Shown: in pieces, positions 50,821 to 59,269 of the stretch
How positions within the stretch are numbered: the first letter of the stretch is position 1
Layout: each line of letters opens with the position of its first letter
Source of the DNA: Bradyrhizobium roseum
GTDB lineage: Bacteria; Pseudomonadota; Alphaproteobacteria; Rhizobiales; Xanthobacteraceae
NCBI RefSeq assembly: GCF_030413175.1
Contig: NZ_CP129212.1
Location: 3,534,001 to 3,598,000 of the forward strand
DNA: 64,000 bases
Reading direction: 5' to 3'
Program-made: the position numbers and the translations under genes
Notes under the pieces: model-generated
Told to the model about the DNA's origin: nothing
Database searches by the model: none
Seen by the model: only the letters and a program-made list of their open reading frames with translations

Positions 50821-52419
50821 ATGCTGTATTTCTCGCGGTGGAAAGCGCTGGCGATCATTCTGACCACGCTGATCGTCTGCCTGTTCGCGCTGCCGAACTT
50901 CTTCTCTCAGGAGCGGGTGAAGACCTGGCCGCTGTGGGCGCAACGGCACATCGTGCTCGGCCTCGATCTGCAGGGCGGGTCGCATCTGCTGCTGGAGCTC
51001 GATTCCAATTCCGTGAAGAAAGAACGACTTGATCAGGTACGAGACGAAGCCCGTCGTGTGCTGCGTGATGCCAAGATCGGTTACACCGGCCTGGCCGTAC
51101 GCGGTGACGCCGTCGAAGTCCGCGTCAAGGAGAGCGACCTTCAGGCCGCGCTTCCCAAGCTGCGTGAGTTGTCGCAGCCGCTCGGCGGGCTGCTTGGCTC
51201 CAGCGGGCAGCGAAGCCTCGAGGTTTCGGACGCCGGCGGCGGCTTGATCCGTCTTGTGGTACCGCAAGCGGCGATCACCGAACGCGTTCGCCAAACGAAC
51301 GAACAATCGATCCAGATCGTCGAGCGTCGCATCAACCAGCTCGGCACGGTCGAGCCGCTGATCCAGCGGCAGGGGGTCGATCGCATCCTGGTTCAGGTGC
51401 CGGGCCTGCAGGATCCGACCGAGCTGATTCGTATTCTTGGTACGACCGCCAAGATGGAATTCCGCATGGTCGATCCGTCGATCTCGCCGGATCAGGCCCA
51501 GCAGGGACGCGTGCCCGCCGACTCGGAAGTCCTGATGAGCGAGGCATCACCCAAGGTGCCTTATGTGGTCAAGCGGCAGGTTCTGGTTTCCGGCGGCGAC
51601 CTCACCGACGCGCAGCCGGGTTTCGACCAGCGCACCAATGAGCCGATCGTCAACTTCAAGTTCAACAGCTCGGGCTCGCGCAAATTCGCGCAGGCGACGT
51701 CGGAGAATGTCGGCGTGCCGTTTGCGATCATCCTCGATGGCAAGGTGATTTCCGCGCCCGTGATCCGGGAGCCGATCACCGGCGGCCAGGGTCAGATCTC
51801 CGGCAGTTTCACCGTGCAGGGGGCCAACGAACTCGCGCTGCTGATGCGGGCCGGCGCGCTGCCGGCGCCGCTGACCGTGATCGAGCAGCGCACCGTCGGT
51901 CCGGGACTCGGCCAGGACTCGATCGAAAAAGGCGAATTGGCCGCCTATGTCGGCTCGATCCTCGTCATCGTGTTCATGCTGTTGACCTACCGGCTGTTCG
52001 GCGTGTTCGCCAACATCGCGGTCGCCATCAACGTCGCGATGATCTTCGGCATCCTGTCGCTGCTCAACGCCACGCTGACGCTGCCCGGCATCGCCGGTGT
52101 CGTGCTCACCGTCGGCATCGCCGTTGACTCCAACGTGCTGATCTATGAGCGCATCCGGGAAGAACTGCGGGGCGGCCGCAACGCCATTTCGGCGATCGAC
52201 GCCGGTTTCCGGCGCGCGCTGTCGACCATTCTGGACTCCAACATTACCACCTTCATTGCTGCCGCGGTACTGTTCTACATCGGCACTGGCCCGGTGCGCG
52301 GCTTCGCCGTGACGCTGGGCATTGGCATCCTCACGACCGTCTTCACCGCCTTTACCCTCACCAGCCTGATCGTCGCGGGCTGGGTGCGGTGGACGCGGCC
52401 GAAGACCGTGCCGATCTAG
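50821..52419 (+). CDS. secD: protein translocase subunit SecD
   Basis: A 532-residue polytopic membrane protein that uses the proton gradient to help release exported proteins on the periplasmic side. TM1 is followed by the conserved LGLDLQGGSHLLLELD, a large periplasmic P1 domain, and the C-terminal five-helix RND-like bundle. That bundle includes LPGIAGVVLTVGIAVDSNVL, IYERIREELR, and AGFRRALSTILDSNITTFIA. SecF starts 10 bases downstream. Confidence 0.96.
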   Translation: MLYFSRWKALAIILTTLIVCLFALPNFFSQERVKTWPLWAQRHIVLGLDLQGGSHLLLELDSNSVKKERLDQVRDEARRVLRDAKIGYTGLAVRGDAVEVRVKESDLQAALPKLRELSQPLGGLLGSSGQRSLEVSDAGGGLIRLVVPQAAITERVRQTNEQSIQIVERRINQLGTVEPLIQRQGVDRILVQVPGLQDPTELIRILGTTAKMEFRMVDPSISPDQAQQGRVPADSEVLMSEASPKVPYVVKRQVLVSGGDLTDAQPGFDQRTNEPIVNFKFNSSGSRKFAQATSENVGVPFAIILDGKVISAPVIREPITGGQGQISGSFTVQGANELALLMRAGALPAPLTVIEQRTVGPGLGQDSIEKGELAAYVGSILVIVFMLLTYRLFGVFANIAVAINVAMIFGILSLLNATLTLPGIAGVVLTVGIAVDSNVLIYERIREELRGGRNAISAIDAGFRRALSTILDSNITTFIAAAVLFYIGTGPVRGFAVTLGIGILTTVFTAFTLTSLIVAGWVRWTRPKTVPI

Positions 52420-52429
52420 GGACCTCATT

Positions 52430-53431
52430 GTGACTCAATACGTTCTCATTGGGCTGGGCGTGCTGATCGCCGTGCTGACTGTGGTCGCCGTGTTCGATCT
52501 GCTGCCGCCGCTGCGCATCGTTCCCGACGACACGCATTTCGATTTCACCCGCTTTCGTCGCATCAGCTTCCCGATCTCGGCGGCACTGTCGATCGTGGCG
52601 ATCGTGCTGTTCTTCACCCATGGGCTGAATTTCGGCATCGACTTCAAGGGCGGCACGCTCCTGGAAGTTCAATCCAAGTCAGGTCCGGCCGATATCGGCG
52701 CGATGCGTGCGACCTTGGGCAATTTGGGCCTCGGAGAGGTTCAGCTTCAGCAGATTGGTGATCCGACCAACGTCCAGATCCGCGTCGCGCAGCAGCCTGG
52801 AGGCGACGCGGCGCAGCAGGAGGCGGTGACGAAAATCCGCGGCGCTCTTAGGGACAGTGTCGAATACCGCAAGGTCGAAGTGGTAGGCCCGCGTGTCTCC
52901 GGCGAATTGCTGGCTTATGGCATGCTCGGCCTGATGCTCGCGATCTTCGCGATCCTGATCTATCTCTGGTTCCGGTTCGAATGGCAGTTCGCGCTGGGCG
53001 CCATGATCGCCAACGTCCACGACATCGTGCTGACGATCGGCTTCATGTCGATTTCCCAGGTCGACTTCGACCTCACCAGTATTGCCGCGTTGCTGACCAT
53101 TCTCGGCTACTCGCTGAACGACACCGTCGTCATCTACGACCGGATCCGGGAAATGCTGCGGCGTTACAAGAAAATGCCGATGCCGCAGCTTTTGAACGAA
53201 TCCATCAATTCGACATTGTCGCGCTCGATCATCACCCATGTCACGGTGACGCTGGCCTTGCTGGCGCTGCTGTTGTTCGGCGGCCATGCGATCTACAGCT
53301 TCACGGCGGTCATGATGTTCGGCGTGGTGCTGGTCGGCACCTACACCTCGATCTTCATTGCCGCCCCGATCCTGATCTATCTCGGCGTCGGCGAGCACCG
53401 CGACACGCCGGACAAGCCAGCGAAGAAGTAG
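52430..53431 (+). CDS. secF: protein translocase subunit SecF
   Basis: A 333-residue partner of SecD. TM1 leads to FGIDFKGGTLLEVQ, then the periplasmic domain. The RND bundle carries ILTIGFMSISQV-like helices, TILGYSLNDTVVIYDRIRE, and the LSRSIITHVTVTLALLALLL segment. The start codon is GTG at 52430, 10 bases after the secD stop. Two genes related to mitochondrial complex I assembly factors follow. Confidence 0.96.
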   Translation: MTQYVLIGLGVLIAVLTVVAVFDLLPPLRIVPDDTHFDFTRFRRISFPISAALSIVAIVLFFTHGLNFGIDFKGGTLLEVQSKSGPADIGAMRATLGNLGLGEVQLQQIGDPTNVQIRVAQQPGGDAAQQEAVTKIRGALRDSVEYRKVEVVGPRVSGELLAYGMLGLMLAIFAILIYLWFRFEWQFALGAMIANVHDIVLTIGFMSISQVDFDLTSIAALLTILGYSLNDTVVIYDRIREMLRRYKKMPMPQLLNESINSTLSRSIITHVTVTLALLALLLFGGHAIYSFTAVMMFGVVLVGTYTSIFIAAPILIYLGVGEHRDTPDKPAKK

Positions 53432-53438
53432 GGCACGG

Positions 53439-53491
53439 TCCGAAAAGCATGCCCCCGGGGCTTGACCCGAGGGTGGGAACCGGTTTTCGGA
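53439..53491. repeat. palindromic interspersed repeat (TCCGAAAA...TTTTCGGA type)
   Basis: TCCGAAAA at 53439-53446 and TTTTCGGA at 53484-53491 are exact inverted repeats, enclosing GCATGCCCCCGGGGCTTGACC. It fills most of the 68 bases between secF and the Mth938-type gene, immediately upstream of that gene's start. Confidence 0.75.
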
Positions 53492-53499
53492 CAAGGATC

Positions 53500-53895
53500 A
53501 TGCCCAAAATGACCACCCGTTCCTCGGACGCTCCGCATCTTCCGAGGTCGGCGCCGATCGAAGCCTACGGCAAGGGCGGCTTTGCCTTCGCCGACATGTC
53601 GCATCGTGGCTCGCTGCTGTGCCTGCCGGATGCGATCTGGGCCTGGGACGTGACCCAGTCATCCCAGATCGACGAATATTCGCTGGATCGGGTCTTCAAG
53701 GCCGCCAATGCGATCGACACGCTGATCGTCGGCACCGGCACCGAAGTCTGGCTGCCGCCGCGGGGGCTGCGCGAGGCGCTGCGGTCCGTGCGCGTGGTGC
53801 TGGATGCGATGCAGACCGGTCCCGCGATCCGCACCTATAACGTCATGCTGGGCGAGCGCCGGCGGGTCGCGGCGGCGCTGATCGCTGTGCCATGA
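53500..53895 (+). CDS. Mth938/NDUFAF3-like protein
   Basis: A 131-residue soluble protein of the Mth938 (DUF498) family. The conserved APIEAYGKGGFAFADMSHRG segment, DTLIVGTGTEVWLPP and a C-terminal ARTYNVMLGE-like TYNVMLGERRRVA are present. The eukaryotic member NDUFAF3 is a complex I assembly factor. A complex I or membrane-protein assembly role here is inference from the family. The ATG at 53500 follows AAGGATC. The first M may instead be the ATG at 53509. The stop overlaps the next gene by four bases. Confidence 0.88.
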   Translation: MPKMTTRSSDAPHLPRSAPIEAYGKGGFAFADMSHRGSLLCLPDAIWAWDVTQSSQIDEYSLDRVFKAANAIDTLIVGTGTEVWLPPRGLREALRSVRVVLDAMQTGPAIRTYNVMLGERRRVAAALIAVP

Positions 53896-54755
53896 GCGAG
53901 GCGACGACGTCGAAGGAGGCCGCTGCGTTCTGCGCCGATCTGGTGCGCACGCATGATTTCCCCCGCTATGCCGCGACGCTGTTCCTGCCGCAGGCGCCGC
54001 GCCGCGCGCTGCTGTCGATCTACGCCTTCAATGTCGAGATATCGCGGGTGCGCGATCAGGTCAGCCAGCCCTTGCCCGGCGAGATCCGGATGCAATGGTG
54101 GACCGACATGCTGACGGGCGCGGGCCATGGCGATGTCGAGGGCAATCCCGTCGCCGCCCAATTGCTGCAGACCACGAGCGAATACCGCCTGCCGGCCGAA
54201 CCGCTGTTGCGGCTGATCGAGGAACATCAGTTCGACCTCTACAACGATCCGATGCCGTCGATGGCGGCGCTGGAAGGCTATGCCACCGACACGGCGTCGG
54301 CGCTGTTCTCGCTCGGTGCGCGGATTCTGGAACCGCCGTCGGCGGTGACCGACCATCTCGCCCGCCATGCCGGCCTCGCCCAGGGCATGGCGCAGGTGAT
54401 CGCGGCGTTGCCGTTCGACGCCGCGCGGCGTCAGTTGTTCTTGCCGCTGCAGCTTTTGCAGCAGCACGGCAGCGGGATGGAAGAGATCTTTTCCGGCAAG
54501 CAAACGCCGCGGGCGCGTGCGGCGATCGATCAATTGGCGGGAGAGGCCAGAAAGCATCTCGATACGGCGTTTGATCTGCTCACGCATTTGCGGCCGGAGG
54601 TGCGCCGAATATTCCTGCCGCTGGTGCTGGTGCGCCGCGAGTTGGCGCGGATGTCACGTGCTGACTTCGATCCCTTCGTGCCGCAGACCACCTCGCGGCT
54701 GCGAACCCTGTGGACGCTGTGGCGCGCGTCGCGGACGAAGGAATTTGGCGGGTAG
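53892..54755 (+). CDS. NDUFAF6-like member of the squalene/phytoene synthase family
   Basis: A 287-residue alpha-helical protein of the isoprenoid synthase fold. The aspartate-rich motifs that bind magnesium-diphosphate in phytoene synthases are not preserved. The first region reads YAFNVEISRVRDQVSQ, and the expected second Asp cluster near LAQGMAQVIAALPFD lacks the repeated aspartates. FNVEISRVRD resembles the mitochondrial complex I assembly factor NDUFAF6. A non-catalytic assembly role is therefore more likely than carotenoid synthesis, and no crt gene is near. It overlaps the Mth938-type gene by four bases. Confidence 0.85.
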   Translation: MSEATTSKEAAAFCADLVRTHDFPRYAATLFLPQAPRRALLSIYAFNVEISRVRDQVSQPLPGEIRMQWWTDMLTGAGHGDVEGNPVAAQLLQTTSEYRLPAEPLLRLIEEHQFDLYNDPMPSMAALEGYATDTASALFSLGARILEPPSAVTDHLARHAGLAQGMAQVIAALPFDAARRQLFLPLQLLQQHGSGMEEIFSGKQTPRARAAIDQLAGEARKHLDTAFDLLTHLRPEVRRIFLPLVLVRRELARMSRADFDPFVPQTTSRLRTLWTLWRASRTKEFGG

Positions 54756-54765
54756 ACCAAACCTC

Positions 54766-54843
54766 CGTCATTGCGAGCGCAGCGAAGCAATCCATCTATC
54801 CACCTGCGGCGCTATGGATTGCTTCGCTGCGTTCGCAATGACG
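54766..54843. repeat. palindromic interspersed repeat (CGTCATTGCGAGCG type)
   Basis: The outer arms CGTCATTGCGAGCGCAGCG and CGCTGCGTTCGCAATGACG are complementary apart from one position, and AAGCAATCCAT and ATGGATTGCTT are exact inverted repeats. It lies between two convergent genes. From memory it is a very common repeat type of Bradyrhizobium and Rhodopseudomonas. Confidence 0.9.
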
Positions 54844-54852
54844 CTGAGAGAC

Positions 54853-55950
54853 CTATCGCGAATTCAACTCGCTGCTTTCGAAATTGAACCGGTCCCGCAA
54901 ATTCTTGCGGCTCTCCAGAATATCCTTCAGGAAAGCGCGGTCGATCTCGTTGTGAAGCAGCGGTTCGATCAGGTCGACCTGGTTCATGGCGACGAGCTGC
55001 AATATCTCGGTGCGCGGCTTGCCGGCGGCGTCGCGCGGCAGGGCATGGACCACCTGGATGTGCTCCGGCGGCTTGACGCCCTTGGCGGCGGACAACTCGC
55101 TGCGCAACTGCTTTTCCAATGCCACCTGGTCGGCCTCAACAAAGGCGTAAAGCCCGACGCCGCTGCGGCGATCGGCGAAGGCGACAATGGCGGTGTCGCG
55201 CACCTCGGGGTTTTTCCGGATCAGATCGATCAGCACAGGCGCGTCGTTGACCAGCCTTCGGCCACCGCCTTCGCGATCGGTGAAGTTGAACAGGCCTCGG
55301 GTGATGGCCTGGTAGACCTTCTTGCCGGTCTTGAGCCAGATTCTGGCGACAAATGATTTGCGCGCCAGGATCTTGCGCTCCATCGCCGTCAGCGCCTGCG
55401 GCGCATAGCTGCGCTTGTGCTTCAGCAGGTGCCGGAGATCCTCGTAGGCCGCGATCCGGAACAGCCGGCTTCGCGACTTGAAGCAGGCGGCGAGCTGGAA
55501 ATCGGTCACGTAGGCGCGGCCGTCGCTGCCGCGCAGCCAGTTCTGCTCCTTGGCGAGATCGTTATGGCAGATGCCGGCGCGGTGAAGCTTGCGCAGGGCG
55601 AGCTTGGCAGAGCGGAAATAGGCGAGATCGCCATGCGGTTTGGCCAGATGCAGCGCGACGCCGTCGATGAAACCGCGCACCAGTGCCTGCCGGCCGGCCC
55701 ATAGCAATTTCGGGCCGACATCGAGCTCGCGCGCCAGCGCCAGCGCATGGCGTTCGCGGGCGAACAAATGGCGGGCCAGCGGATAGGACCAGGCCGGCAC
55801 CTGGTCGAGCCGGCGCAGCACCGCGTCGACCTCGCCCGCCTCGTCGCGGAAGCGACCGCGCTCGACGGTGGAGAACACGTCGCGCTTGAGCAGCACGCCT
55901 TCGGTCCAGCGCGCCGACAGGGTGGCGGCATCGTCTTTCGGCAAGCCCAT
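54853..55950 (-). CDS. kinase-like protein fused to the C-terminal subdomain of an acyl-adenylate synthetase
   Basis: A 365-residue soluble protein with an unusual composition. Residues about 15-230 look like an atypical protein or small-molecule kinase. The catalytic loop is CHNDLAKEQN (Asp131, Asn137), and the metal motif is DFQ (150-152) in place of DFG. Residues about 235-322 resemble the C-terminal subdomain of AMP-binding enzymes (AMP-binding_C), from DAPVLIDLIRKNPEVRDTAI to LPRDAAGKPRTEIL, with a lysine at 311 in the A10-like position. The adenylation core is absent. No classical glycine loop or VAIK lysine is obvious. The start is 4 bases after the trmFO stop. Confidence 0.75.
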   Translation of the reverse strand: MGLPKDDAATLSARWTEGVLLKRDVFSTVERGRFRDEAGEVDAVLRRLDQVPAWSYPLARHLFARERHALALARELDVGPKLLWAGRQALVRGFIDGVALHLAKPHGDLAYFRSAKLALRKLHRAGICHNDLAKEQNWLRGSDGRAYVTDFQLAACFKSRSRLFRIAAYEDLRHLLKHKRSYAPQALTAMERKILARKSFVARIWLKTGKKVYQAITRGLFNFTDREGGGRRLVNDAPVLIDLIRKNPEVRDTAIVAFADRRSGVGLYAFVEADQVALEKQLRSELSAAKGVKPPEHIQVVHALPRDAAGKPRTEILQLVAMNQVDLIEPLLHNEIDRAFLKDILESRKNLRDRFNFESSELNSR

Positions 55951-55954
55951 GACG

Positions 55955-57388
55955 TTACGCCGCCGCCGCGACGCGTAGATGATCGGCGATCCAGCGATCG
56001 AGATCGGAGAGCGCCCGGGCGCTGAGCGCCTGCTTCTTGGCCACCGTCTTCTCGTTGCCGCGCAGCCGTGTGCCGTCGGGCTTTTTGGTCGGCACGCTCG
56101 CCAGCGGCGGAAACAGGCCAAAGTTGATGTTCATCGGCTGGAAGGAGCGTGTTCCGGCCTCAATGGTCTCGATGTGGCCGCCGGTGATGTGGCCGAGCAG
56201 CGAGCCCAACGCGGTTGTGACGGGCGGCGGCTCCAGCGACTGCGCGCGTGCGTCCGCCGCAGCATAGAGGCCGGCGATCAGGCCGATGCTGGCGGATTCC
56301 ACATAGCCCTCGCAGCCGGTCATCTGGCCGGCAAAGCGAAGCCTTGGCTGCGCGCGCAGCCGCAACTGGCCATCGAGCAGCTTTGGAGAATTCAGGAAGG
56401 TGTTGCGATGCAGGCCGCCGAGTCGCGCGAACTCGGCGTTCTCGAGACCGGGAATGGTGCGGAACACGCGCTGTTGCGCGCCGTAGTTCAGCTTGGTCTG
56501 GAAGCCGACCATGTTGTAGAGCGTGCCGAGCTTGTTGTCCTGGCGCAGCTGCACGATGGCATAGGCCTTGACGGTCGGGTCGTGCGGATTTGTCAGCCCG
56601 ACCGGCTTCATCGGGCCATGCCGCAGCGTCTCATGGCCGCGCTCGGCCATCACCTCGACCGGCAGGCAGCCGTCGAAATAGGGCGTGCTGGTCTCCCAGT
56701 CCTTGAAGTCGACCTTCTCGCCGGCCAGCAGCGCCGCGACGAAGGTATCGTACTGTTCTTTGGTCATCGGGCAGTTGATGTAGTCGGCGCCGGTGCCGCC
56801 GGGCCCGACCTTGTCGTAGCGCGACTGAAACCACGCCACCGACATGTCGATGGAATCCTTGTGCACGATCGGTGCGATCGCATCGAAGAAGGCCAGTGCA
56901 TTCTCGTCCGTCAGCTCGCGGATCGCTTCGGCCAGCGGTGCGGAGGTGAGGGGGCCGGTCGCGACGATCACGTTGCCCCATTCGGCGGGCGGCAGACCGG
57001 CGACCTCGGTGCGGTCGATCTCGATCAGGGGATGGTCGTGCAACGCTTTGCTGACGGCTGCGGAAAACCCGTCGCGGTCAACCGCCAGAGCCCCGCCCGC
57101 GGGCACCTGGTTGGCGTCGGCGCAGCGCATGATCAGGGAGCCCAGCCGGCGCATCTCCGCATGCAGCAGGCCGACAGCGTTGTTGGCGGCGTCGTCGGAG
57201 CGGAACGAGTTGGAACAGACCAGCTCGGCGAGGCCCTCGGTGCGGTGGGCCTCGGTCATCCGCGAGGGACGCATCTCGTGCAGCACGACGCGAACGCCGG
57301 CATTGGCGAGCTGCCAGGCGGCTTCCGAGCCGGCGAGGCCGCCGCCGATCACATGGACGGTGTCGGTTTGGGGTGTGGAGGAAATCAT
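55955..57388 (-). CDS. trmFO: methylenetetrahydrofolate-tRNA-(uracil-5-)-methyltransferase
   Basis: A 477-residue flavoenzyme making 5-methyluridine at position 54 of tRNA with methylene-tetrahydrofolate as carbon donor. The FAD fold is [20 protein letters not shown]. The TrmFO motifs [53 protein letters not shown] and [10 protein letters not shown] are present, in the usual order. The ATG at 57386-57388 (MISSTPQ) is used. The kinase-like gene follows after 4 bases on the same strand. Confidence 0.96.
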   Translation of the reverse strand: MISSTPQTDTVHVIGGGLAGSEAAWQLANAGVRVVLHEMRPSRMTEAHRTEGLAELVCSNSFRSDDAANNAVGLLHAEMRRLGSLIMRCADANQVPAGGALAVDRDGFSAAVSKALHDHPLIEIDRTEVAGLPPAEWGNVIVATGPLTSAPLAEAIRELTDENALAFFDAIAPIVHKDSIDMSVAWFQSRYDKVGPGGTGADYINCPMTKEQYDTFVAALLAGEKVDFKDWETSTPYFDGCLPVEVMAERGHETLRHGPMKPVGLTNPHDPTVKAYAIVQLRQDNKLGTLYNMVGFQTKLNYGAQQRVFRTIPGLENAEFARLGGLHRNTFLNSPKLLDGQLRLRAQPRLRFAGQMTGCEGYVESASIGLIAGLYAAADARAQSLEPPPVTTALGSLLGHITGGHIETIEAGTRSFQPMNINFGLFPPLASVPTKKPDGTRLRGNEKTVAKKQALSARALSDLDRWIADHLRVAAAA

Positions 57389-57469
57389 GCGCGCAGCGTT
57401 AGCGCGTTTTCGTCCCAAACGCACCGGTTGGCGTCGAATAAAACGCCTCGAACCGAGGCCAGAAACGAC

Positions 57470-57493
57470 AACGCCCGCAGCGCGGCGGGCGTT
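57470..57493 (-). terminator. hairpin downstream of the DUF1127 gene
   Basis: AACGCCCGC and GCGGGCGTT form a perfect nine-base-pair stem with a six-base loop, 29 bases past the DUF1127 stop. On the minus strand it is followed by GTCGTTTC, a weak T-rich tail. It also lies upstream of trmFO and would separate the two transcripts. Confidence 0.65.
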
Positions 57494-57521
57494 ATCCGTT
57501 CGTCAGGCGGCCGAACAGCAA

Positions 57522-57674
57522 TCAGTTGGCGTAGTTGCCGGCTGCAACGCGCGGAATGTCCGCACGATCAAGGCCGATATCGGCCAGTTCGCGATCGCTG
57601 AGCTGGGACAGTTCGCTGACATTGCGCTGATAATCCCGGAAAGCCTGGATCATGCGGATGAGCGAGAGTAACAT
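57522..57674 (-). CDS. DUF1127 small protein
   Basis: A 50-residue basic protein. The sequence begins MLLSLIRMIQAFRDYQRNV and continues with the DUF1127 core, LSDRELADIGLDRADIP. Small DUF1127 proteins in rhizobia and Agrobacterium have been linked to phosphate and carbon homeostasis and to regulation by small RNAs (family knowledge from memory). A strong site, AAGGAGA, precedes the ATG. It has its own terminator-like hairpin downstream and a 573-base gap upstream. Confidence 0.88.
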   Translation of the reverse strand: MLLSLIRMIQAFRDYQRNVSELSQLSDRELADIGLDRADIPRVAAGNYAN

Positions 57675-58247
57675 GGTAGTCTCCTTGAAGTTCAGATTCA
57701 GCCTTTGCGCTTGGCCTCATCAATGAAATGAATATAGCCGAGATTCCGCAATGCGGAAGTTCCTATGTTGCGGTGCAGCTAAGCCTCAGATGCATGGCAA
57801 TGGTAAGGTCGGCTTAACCTTTGAATGTGGCCATCGGATCGAGCGACCCACGCGTTCATCGTCGTGTCGCAAGCACGTAACAAATGCCTTAAAATTGCAG
57901 GTTTTTTGAATTTTCGTGATCGACTTGGGCCGGCCAGTACAAGGCTGTGACGGGAACCAAATTCACCGCTGCCGCCCATCATAGTGGCAGAAATGTGCGA
58001 TTTTGTTGGACTTGTTGGAAGTTTATTATGCACGAATCGCATGCACGCCGGATCGAATAAATGAACTAATATTCATTTGTATGATCCGATAGTGTCGCGT
58101 CGGAAGCCAGCACCAACAGGTCAGCTTCTGACGTGTGTGCAAGAGGGAAGCCTGCCTCAGTTCACCCCCCGAGCCGGGCGAGGCGGTCCCCATTCTACTT
58201 TGCATGGGGTTGTTTTCGTACTTTTTGTGTCGGTCACCCGTTTATCG
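57675..58247. other. A/T-enriched intergenic region upstream of the DUF1127 gene
   Basis: 573 bases between the DUF1127 gene and the 3' end of the MltB-type gene. It is visibly richer in A and T than its surroundings. It contains the DUF1127 promoter at its left end (TATATT on the minus strand at 57731-57736) and an exact dyad, AAATGAA (58059-58065) and TTCATTT (58072-58078). I found no protein-like frame. A small RNA cannot be excluded. Confidence 0.55.
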
Positions 58248-59063
58248 TCACGGTGCCCGCGAAAGCTGGGTCGCGAAATAGGCGATGGTTCTGGCGTAGA
58301 CCTCGCTCTTGTTCCACTCCTTGATGACAGCGAAATTGTCGCTGCCGGGCTCCCAATCCTTGCCGCGCTTCCAGCCGTGGCCGGCGAGGAAGTTCGCGGT
58401 CGAGGCCAGCACGTCCGGTGCGCTGCGCAGGAGATCGCGGCGGCCATTGCTGTCGAAATCGACGGCGTATTTGATGTAGGACGACGGCATGAACTGGGTC
58501 TGGCCGATTTCGCCCGCCCATGCGCCGCGCAGATCCTGCGGTGCGATATCGCCGCGCTCGACGATGCGCAGCGCGTCCATCAGTTCGGCCCTGAACAAGT
58601 CGCTGCGGCGGCAGTCATGGGCCAGCGTCGCCAGCGCGCGCAGCGTCTGGAATTTGCCGATGTTGACGCCGTAATCGGTTTCCAGGCCCCAGATCGCCAC
58701 CAGCACTTCGCCGGGCACGCCATACTTCTCCTCGATGCGGCCGAGCACCGAACCATATTGCTTGAGCATGTTGGAGCCGCCGGTGATCCGCGGCGGTACC
58801 ATGCGGCCGGAGAATTCCTCAAACGTCTGGCTGAATACCTTCTGCGATTGATCGCGGGCCAGCACGCTCTTGTCGGGCGTGATGCCGGTGAGGCCAGCCT
58901 GAATGACGGTGGCCGAGATCCCCTTGGCGGCAGCTTCCTTCTTGAAATCCTCCAGCCAGGTCTCGAATGGACCCGTGCCACAAGGCGCCGCCGGCGCGGG
59001 CGCCACGGAAATCAACAACAGGGCGCCCAGGGTGAGGACGCGCAAGGAGAAACGAGAAATCAT
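58248..59063 (-). CDS. MltB-family lytic murein transglycosylase
   Basis: A 271-residue periplasmic enzyme cleaving glycan strands of peptidoglycan. The signal peptide is VLTLGALLLISVAPAPAAP. The SLT_2 domain carries the catalytic Glu near residue 128 in AIWGLETDYGVNIG, and AGEIGQTQFMPSSYIKYAVD further on. This is the shorter alphaproteobacterial form without a peptidoglycan-binding tail. The ATG at 59061-59063 (MISRFS) is chosen since it yields a standard signal peptide. The open frame extends to 59294 without protein character. Confidence 0.92.
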   Translation of the reverse strand: MISRFSLRVLTLGALLLISVAPAPAAPCGTGPFETWLEDFKKEAAAKGISATVIQAGLTGITPDKSVLARDQSQKVFSQTFEEFSGRMVPPRITGGSNMLKQYGSVLGRIEEKYGVPGEVLVAIWGLETDYGVNIGKFQTLRALATLAHDCRRSDLFRAELMDALRIVERGDIAPQDLRGAWAGEIGQTQFMPSSYIKYAVDFDSNGRRDLLRSAPDVLASTANFLAGHGWKRGKDWEPGSDNFAVIKEWNKSEVYARTIAYFATQLSRAP

Positions 59064-59269
59064 TGGGCTGTTGGCTCCGGGTCGACAGATCATCATGGTT
59101 AGTGTCCACGTGATGTCGAATGTTCGAAGCAAGATCGGCCAAAACATGGCTGAGGTCGCAGCCTTGGCTTCCTTTCTGTCGAAGATGCTCAACTCATCGT
59201 TAGCGCGCGGTGACCGATCGCACCGCCGGCTGTTGGCCGACGGTGTGAGAGGCATGATTCCGCACGGGC

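Noticed and set aside
53892..54755. Carotenoid or hopanoid pathway phytoene/squalene synthase
   Set aside because: The aspartate-rich catalytic motifs are missing, no crt or hpn gene is near, and it overlaps an NDUFAF3-like gene.
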